A DNA stretch of 8,371 bases from Oscillospiraceae bacterium (GTDB lineage: Bacteria > Bacillota > Clostridia > Christensenellales > Aristaeellaceae). The translations under genes and the position numbers were made by a program. Below the pieces are notes generated by a model. That model was not told where the DNA came from and made no database searches. It saw nothing but the letters and a program-made list of their open reading frames with translations. Location of the stretch: positions 1-8,371 of the forward strand of contig JAISBH010000242.1 of assembly GCA_031266295.1 (NCBI GenBank), given 5' to 3'. Numbering within the stretch: position 1 is the stretch's first letter; every line of letters begins with the position of its first letter. Below, piece by piece: positions 6,236 through 8,371 of this stretch.

Positions 6236-7004
6236 ACACATACTTACGCATCTGCGACAGCGCCGACTTCTCCAGCCTGGACACCTGCGCCTGGCTGATG
6301 CCTATCTCCCCCGCAACCTCCATCTGCGTGCGCCCCTCGAAAAATCGCATCCGAAGTATCCGCCGCTCACGATCGCCCAAACGGCGCAGCGCCTCGCGGA
6401 TCGATATACCCTCCAGCCAGTTCTCGTCGGCGTCCTTCTCATCCTTCACCTGATCCATCACGTATACTGCGTCGCCCGTATCATTGTACATCGGCTCGAA
6501 CAACGATACCGGATCCTGTATCGCCTCCAGCGCGTATACGACGTCCTCGCGCGGCATCTCCAGCTTCTCCGCAAGCTCGGTGATGGTCGGCTCCCTGCCG
6601 TGCTCGGTCATCAGCCGCTCGCGCGCCTGTAACGCTTTGTACGCTATATCCTTGAGCGAGCGCGAGACGCGTATCGCGTTATTGTCGCGCAGATAACGGC
6701 GAATCTCCCCGATAATCATCGGTACGGCGTATGTCGAGAACCTCACGTTCTGCGTCACGTCGAAATTATCCAGCGCCTTTATCAGCCCGATGCACCCAAC
6801 CTGGAACAAATCGTCCACATTCTCGCCTCGGTTGTTGAACCGCTGTATTACACTAAGCACCAGCCGCAGATTACCGCGAATGAATTCCTCGCGCGCTATA
6901 TGATCCCCGCCATGCACCAGCGGAAACAGCTCGCGCATACGGTCGTTGGTCAATACCGGCAATGTGGATGTGTCAACGCCGCAAATTTCAACCTTGCCCG
7001 TCAT
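6234..7004 (-). CDS. sigG: RNA polymerase sporulation sigma factor sigma-G
   Basis: This 256-aa protein opens with VEICGVDTSTLPVLTN, a sigma-G hallmark, and is full length for the family. Region 2 (about 39-109) includes NLRLVLSVIQRFNNRG, DDLFQVGCIGLIKALDNFD and FSTYAVPMIIGEIRRYLRDN. Region 3 (about 118-185) includes VSRSLKDIAYKALQ and DPVSLFEP. Region 4 has the HTH TQMEVAGEIGISQAQVSRLE (227-246). In sporulation it directs late forespore transcription. ATG 7004 is chosen because GGGAG (7016-7012) lies 7 nt upstream and the N-terminus then fits the family; the longer frame to 7031 would need a TTG start with no ribosome site. A terminator separates it from the M23 gene, and a sigma-G-like promoter precedes it. 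spoIIGA and sigE, its usual neighbours, are absent here. Confidence 0.97.
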   Translation of the reverse strand: MTGKVEICGVDTSTLPVLTNDRMRELFPLVHGGDHIAREEFIRGNLRLVLSVIQRFNNRGENVDDLFQVGCIGLIKALDNFDVTQNVRFSTYAVPMIIGEIRRYLRDNNAIRVSRSLKDIAYKALQARERLMTEHGREPTITELAEKLEMPREDVVYALEAIQDPVSLFEPMYNDTGDAVYVMDQVKDEKDADENWLEGISIREALRRLGDRERRILRMRFFEGRTQMEVAGEIGISQAQVSRLEKSALSQMRKYV

Positions 7005-7048
7005 CATATCGCTCCCATCCAACTCAATCAACTACATTCGGATGTTAG

Positions 7049-7078
7049 CAGTATGACCCAGCTCGGGCGGGTTTATTC
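7049..7078 (-). promoter_or_regulatory. Candidate sigma-G-type (autoregulatory) promoter of sigG
   Basis: Minus-strand GAATA (7078-7074), 18 bp, then CATACTG (7055-7049). The B. subtilis sigma-G consensus, as I recall it, is about gHATr, 17-18 bp, CATnMTA, so only the last -10 base differs. The start near 7042 gives a leader of about 38 nt. sigG autoregulation is established in B. subtilis. Confidence 0.6.
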
Positions 7079-7117
7079 CGGACGCGGATTATGGCCGCCA
7101 AACGACGTTCCGCGACG

Positions 7118-7147
7118 AAAAAGCGGGCGTATTTCTACCCCGCTTTT
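7118..7147 (-). terminator. Intrinsic terminator after the M23 peptidase gene
   Basis: A 9-bp stem, AAAAGCGGG (7119-7127) with CCCGCTTTT (7139-7147), around an 11-nt loop. On the minus strand it ends in TTTTT, the right form for an intrinsic terminator. It lies 47 nt past the M23 stop and upstream of the sigG promoter, so it isolates sigG. Confidence 0.82.
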
Positions 7148-7194
7148 ATTATCTCATTATACTATCGCATTCTTACATTCCCGCGTTTCTTCCG

Positions 7195-8103
7195 TTACCT
7201 CCACGCCTTAAGGAACGCGTACGGATTAAACGCTACGTCATTCTCATACATCCCAAAGTGCAGATGCGGGATCATCACATCGTCGGTACCCTCCGGGCCG
7301 TAGCCGGTGCTGCCCACATACCCCAGTATATCGCCGGGCCGCACGGCATCGCCCACCTCGAACCTGCCGTACTCCGACAAATGCGCGTAGTAGTAGTATA
7401 TGCCGTTCTCATCCTGAACGCCTATGCGCCATCCGCCCAACGTCAGCCAACCCTTCTTTGTGACCGTACCGTATGACGCGCTGTATATCGGCGTGCCCTT
7501 CGCCACGATCAGGTCGACTCCCTCGTGGAACCGCTCACCGCCGAACGTGCGTTCCGCTCCCCACGAATCCTCATAGGTGTAACCGCTGTTCAGCGGCAGC
7601 GGGAACTTATGCGCCGCGCTGAACAGGCCGTCTATCCTCAGCATATCGCTCATGCGCCGCTTGACCATCATCACGAACGAAGAGTTTCCTGCGTACGCGC
7701 GCAGTTTTTGATCGACGGTCGTGCCGACCAGCTTGGCTTTAACCTGATTCAGCCGCGCGGTCGTCGGCGATGCGCACGATCCTAGCTCGACGGCGTCTAT
7801 CGCGGCCAGCAGATACCATGGATTATCCCTCGTCGCGGCGGCGCGGTACATGTATAGCCCTCGGTCGCCGAAGCGTTTAACGTTCAGCGTCGAGACGATC
7901 GTCGGTATCGTGGGTGTAGTGGGAACCGTGATGTTTGGCTGAACCGCCGATAAAGGCTCCGTTATCCATGGGTACATCTGATAATACATACCGGCCAAGG
8001 CTCCCCCGGCCAGATTGCAGTCGACAATGATCCACGCCAGCACCAGCAGCAGCGCGGCGATAATCGATAAGACCCGCGACGTCACGCTTCGTTTGAAAAT
8101 CAT
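7195..8103 (-). CDS. Membrane-anchored M23 family metallopeptidase (LytH/YunA-like)
   Basis: This 302-aa protein has an N-terminal membrane segment (about 11-27, VLSIIAALLLVLAWIIV) and a Pro/Thr-rich linker (about 55-70). An intermediate region includes DNPWYLLAAIDAVE (93-106), a motif I associate with LytH/YunA-type proteins. The M23 domain covers about 185-298. Its residues are complete: H193 and D197 (FHEGVDL), H241 (YAHLS), and H280 and H282 (PHLHFG), the zinc and catalytic set of peptidoglycan endopeptidases. It should act outside the membrane on cell wall or, if sporulation-specific, in the intermembrane space. The start ATG 8103 follows GGAGGG (8116-8111) by 7 nt; the frame extends to 8175 without a ribosome site. 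SpoIIQ also carries an M23-like domain, but I see no particular match to it. The sporulation role is inferred from the sigG neighbour. Confidence 0.9.
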   Translation of the reverse strand: MIFKRSVTSRVLSIIAALLLVLAWIIVDCNLAGGALAGMYYQMYPWITEPLSAVQPNITVPTTPTIPTIVSTLNVKRFGDRGLYMYRAAATRDNPWYLLAAIDAVELGSCASPTTARLNQVKAKLVGTTVDQKLRAYAGNSSFVMMVKRRMSDMLRIDGLFSAAHKFPLPLNSGYTYEDSWGAERTFGGERFHEGVDLIVAKGTPIYSASYGTVTKKGWLTLGGWRIGVQDENGIYYYYAHLSEYGRFEVGDAVRPGDILGYVGSTGYGPEGTDDVMIPHLHFGMYENDVAFNPYAFLKAWR

Positions 8104-8299
8104 TCTACATCCCTCCGTCTTGATACATTGATTGCATTGCGGGATCGGCTGACCGCCCCCGCCCGAAGCAAACAAACAGGACGCGGCTGACCGTGTCCTT
8201 ATTCATAAAACGTTAGAAATGTCGAATTATTGCGTGGTAATATATAGTATGAAACAGTTGGTATTTATGGGATCAGTATCCGTGCCAACAAGAGAGCCG
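8104..8299. other. Intergenic region upstream of the M23 peptidase
   Basis: It holds the hairpin at 8178-8199 and the GGAGGG ribosome site at 8116-8111. A minus-strand CATACTA (8251-8245) matches the sigma-G -10 but has no fitting -35 at 16-19 bp, so no promoter is called with confidence. Confidence 0.4.
8178..8199 (-). terminator. Hairpin with T-rich tail upstream of the M23 gene
   Basis: A 9-position stem with one mismatch on the minus-strand RNA (AGGAC..CGG / CCG..GTCCT) and a 4-nt loop, followed by TGTTTGTTT. It could end an upstream minus-strand gene or lie in the M23 leader. On the plus strand the mismatch becomes a G-U pair, but there is no T-run. Confidence 0.4.
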
Positions 8300-8371
8300 T
8301 CAGGCGCGGATATGCTCCCTCATCTCAGTCATGTACGGCCAGTAGCGTTTGGGCATATGTCCTCGACGGCA
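8300..8371 (-). CDS. Possible 3' end of an upstream gene, partial
   Basis: A minus-strand frame enters from the window edge and ends at TGA 8302-8300; its last residues read MPKRYWPYMTEMREHIRA. It is followed by a terminator-like hairpin (8199-8178), as expected after a gene. Only 23 codons are visible, no family is recognisable, and the opposite strand is also open here, so this is tentative. Confidence 0.32.
   Translation of the reverse strand, partial: CRRGHMPKRYWPYMTEMREHIRA

Noticed and set aside
6057..6632. Long plus-strand frames through element 2 and across sigG
   Set aside because: They are antisense shadows of sigG joined to stop-free repeat DNA.
7005..7031. sigG starting at TTG 7031
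   Set aside because: No ribosome site before it; ATG 7004 has GGGAG at 7 nt and gives the usual family N-terminus.
8104..8175. N-terminal extension of the M23 peptidase
   Set aside because: It has no ribosome site, begins in a hairpin tail, and the ATG at 8103 has GGAGGG at 7 nt before a membrane anchor.
8249..8371. Plus-strand frame open to the window edge (starts MKQLVFMGSV)
   Set aside because: No ribosome site before the ATG; the opposite strand has a stop followed by a terminator-like hairpin.

Overview
The window looks like chromosome from an endospore-forming, moderately GC-rich member of the Clostridia. The main evidence is a clear gene for the forespore sigma factor sigma-G. AGGAGG-type ribosome sites and TATAAT promoters, several with an extended TGn -10, fit a Firmicute. 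Genus cannot be read from the sequence.

Layout. (1) 1-2217, minus strand: an edge-truncated XRE-type regulator with the start of a zinc ribbon (1-273), then a 535-aa AlbA_2/HATPase DNA-binding protein (610-2217). Between them lies a 336-nt gap holding five and a half phased 11-bp repeats. This part looks more AT-rich than the rest and may be an accessory module. (2) 2218-2593: a divergent intergenic region with good sigma-A promoters facing both ways. (3) 2594-3742, plus strand: a Gfo/Idh/MocA oxidoreductase whose last codons lie inside a repeat element. (4) 3722-3939: palindromic element 1, between convergent genes. (5) 3972-5782, minus strand: two exported proteins without assigned function, one with SH3-like segments and one a putative lipoprotein. 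(6) About 5959-6226: palindromic element 2, same family, with 57-bp inverted arms and extra tandem arm copies reaching the end of sigG. (7) 6234-7004, minus strand: sigG, with a candidate sigma-G promoter in front of it. (8) 7195-8103, minus strand: a membrane-anchored M23 peptidase with all metal and catalytic residues. (9) 8104-8371: leader, hairpin, and perhaps the 3' end of another minus-strand gene.

Working together. sigG and the M23 peptidase may form a sporulation or cell-wall neighbourhood. sigG probably has its own promoter, because a good terminator separates it from the peptidase gene. The two exported proteins could be co-transcribed and act at the envelope, but nothing in the sequence proves a sporulation role. 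The usual spoIIGA-sigE genes are not next to sigG here. The two palindromic elements are the most striking non-coding feature. They are non-autonomous, MITE-like or REP-like repeats, and they shape gene ends: one supplies the stop codon of the oxidoreductase and the other abuts the 3' end of sigG. I found no strong case for a wholly new multi-gene system. The best candidates for a second look are the repeat family, the phased 11-bp array beside the AlbA_2 ATPase/XRE pair, and the two unassigned exported proteins beside sigG.
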